Positions 5,875 to 6,183 of a DNA stretch of 6,183 nucleotides are shown one piece after another. The stretch is from Anaerolineae bacterium. Lineage in GTDB: Bacteria; Chloroflexota; Anaerolineae; UBA1429. The number at the start of each line of letters is the position of its first letter. Position 1 is the first letter of the stretch. The notes below the pieces were generated by a model. It was not told the DNA's origin and did not search any database. It saw only the letters and a program-made list of their open reading frames with translations. The translations under genes and the position numbers were made by a program. The DNA lies in contig SKRJ01000304.1 in the NCBI GenBank assembly GCA_007118555.1, positions 1-6,183 of the forward strand. The letters are read 5' to 3'.

Positions 5875-6183
5875 ATCCGACAGGCCAAAGCCTCGGCAGA
5901 CGACGCCGCCCGCCTCAAGGCGCTGGAGGCCGCCACCCTCGGCGATAGCGATCTGAGCGCCGCCGAGATGCGCGCCGTCCTCGCGCGCCCCGAGCAGCGG
6001 GTCTATCTGGCCGAGGCGGGGGCCGTAGCCGTCGGGCTGCTGGCCACGTTCGAGACCGCCGCGCCCGCCGGAAGGCGGCTGGAGCTGGACATGCTGGGCG
6101 TGGCCGAGGGGTGGCGCGGGCGTGGCATCGCCGCCGCCTTAGTAGCGCAGGCCATCGCCGACGCCCGGGAGCGGGGCATCCGC
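5860..6183 (+). CDS. GNAT-family N-acetyltransferase, N-terminal part (3' cut by window edge)
   Basis: The first 108 codons of a GNAT acetyltransferase run to the right edge without a stop. The start reads MARCVIRQAKASADDAARLKA, a typical opening for the family (first strand, then first helix). The acetyl-CoA binding motif A follows at about residues 75-105: LELDMLGVAEGWRGRGIAAAL, then a helix. Its pyrophosphate loop R86-G-R-G-I-A91 fits the Q/R-x-x-G-x-G/A consensus. The protein would transfer an acetyl group from acetyl-CoA to an amine, but the acceptor-determining C-terminal part is not in the window. ATG 5860 has no clear Shine-Dalgarno and sits in the loop of an inverted repeat. GTG 5824 is an in-frame alternative adding 12 residues, though the sequence before 5860 is less family-like. 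GC content returns to the high level of the window here, unlike the preceding CPBP gene. Confidence 0.85.
   Translation, partial: MARCVIRQAKASADDAARLKALEAATLGDSDLSAAEMRAVLARPEQRVYLAEAGAVAVGLLATFETAAPAGRRLELDMLGVAEGWRGRGIAAALVAQAIADARERGIR

Overview
The window is GC-rich bacterial chromosome, with all genes on the + strand and tightly packed. Codon usage is strongly G/C at third positions. An F420H2 oxidase/flavodiiron-type protein next to a PLP alanine racemase, a PHP metallohydrolase and a sulfatase would fit a high-GC environmental bacterium, for example a member of Chloroflexota. That placement is a guess from style and content; nothing here proves a lineage. I see no mobile-element genes, tRNA, rRNA or CRISPR array.

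Layout: 3-344 is the C-terminal part of alanine racemase (alr), cut by the window edge. A 106-base gap holds a plausible promoter (about 374-402) and a strong Shine-Dalgarno. Then come a complete FprA-type flavodiiron protein (451-1653), a PHP-domain CehA/McbA-type metallohydrolase (1691-2779), an EamA/DMT-family transporter broken by one missing base near 3042 (2806-3680), a cytoplasmic Cys-type sulfatase (3707-5032), a CPBP-family intramembrane metalloprotease (5071-5799) and the N-terminal part of a GNAT acetyltransferase (from 5860, cut by the right edge). The gaps downstream of fprA are 37, 26, 26, 38 and 60 bases and contain no hairpin followed by a T-run, so fprA through the sulfatase could be one transcript.

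The FprA protein carries the full set of diiron ligands and an FMN site, so it should reduce O2 and/or NO. The PHP hydrolase, transporter and sulfatase sit as a close trio and might serve uptake or export and hydrolysis of an unknown ester or sulfated compound; this is inference from adjacency only. The CPBP gene is clearly poorer in GC than its neighbours and uses codons they avoid, so it looks like a later arrival.

I do not find a clear new system. The points most worth a second look are the frameshifted transporter, the compositionally foreign CPBP gene, and hairpins in three intergenic junctions, one overlapping a ribosome-binding site and one enclosing a start codon.
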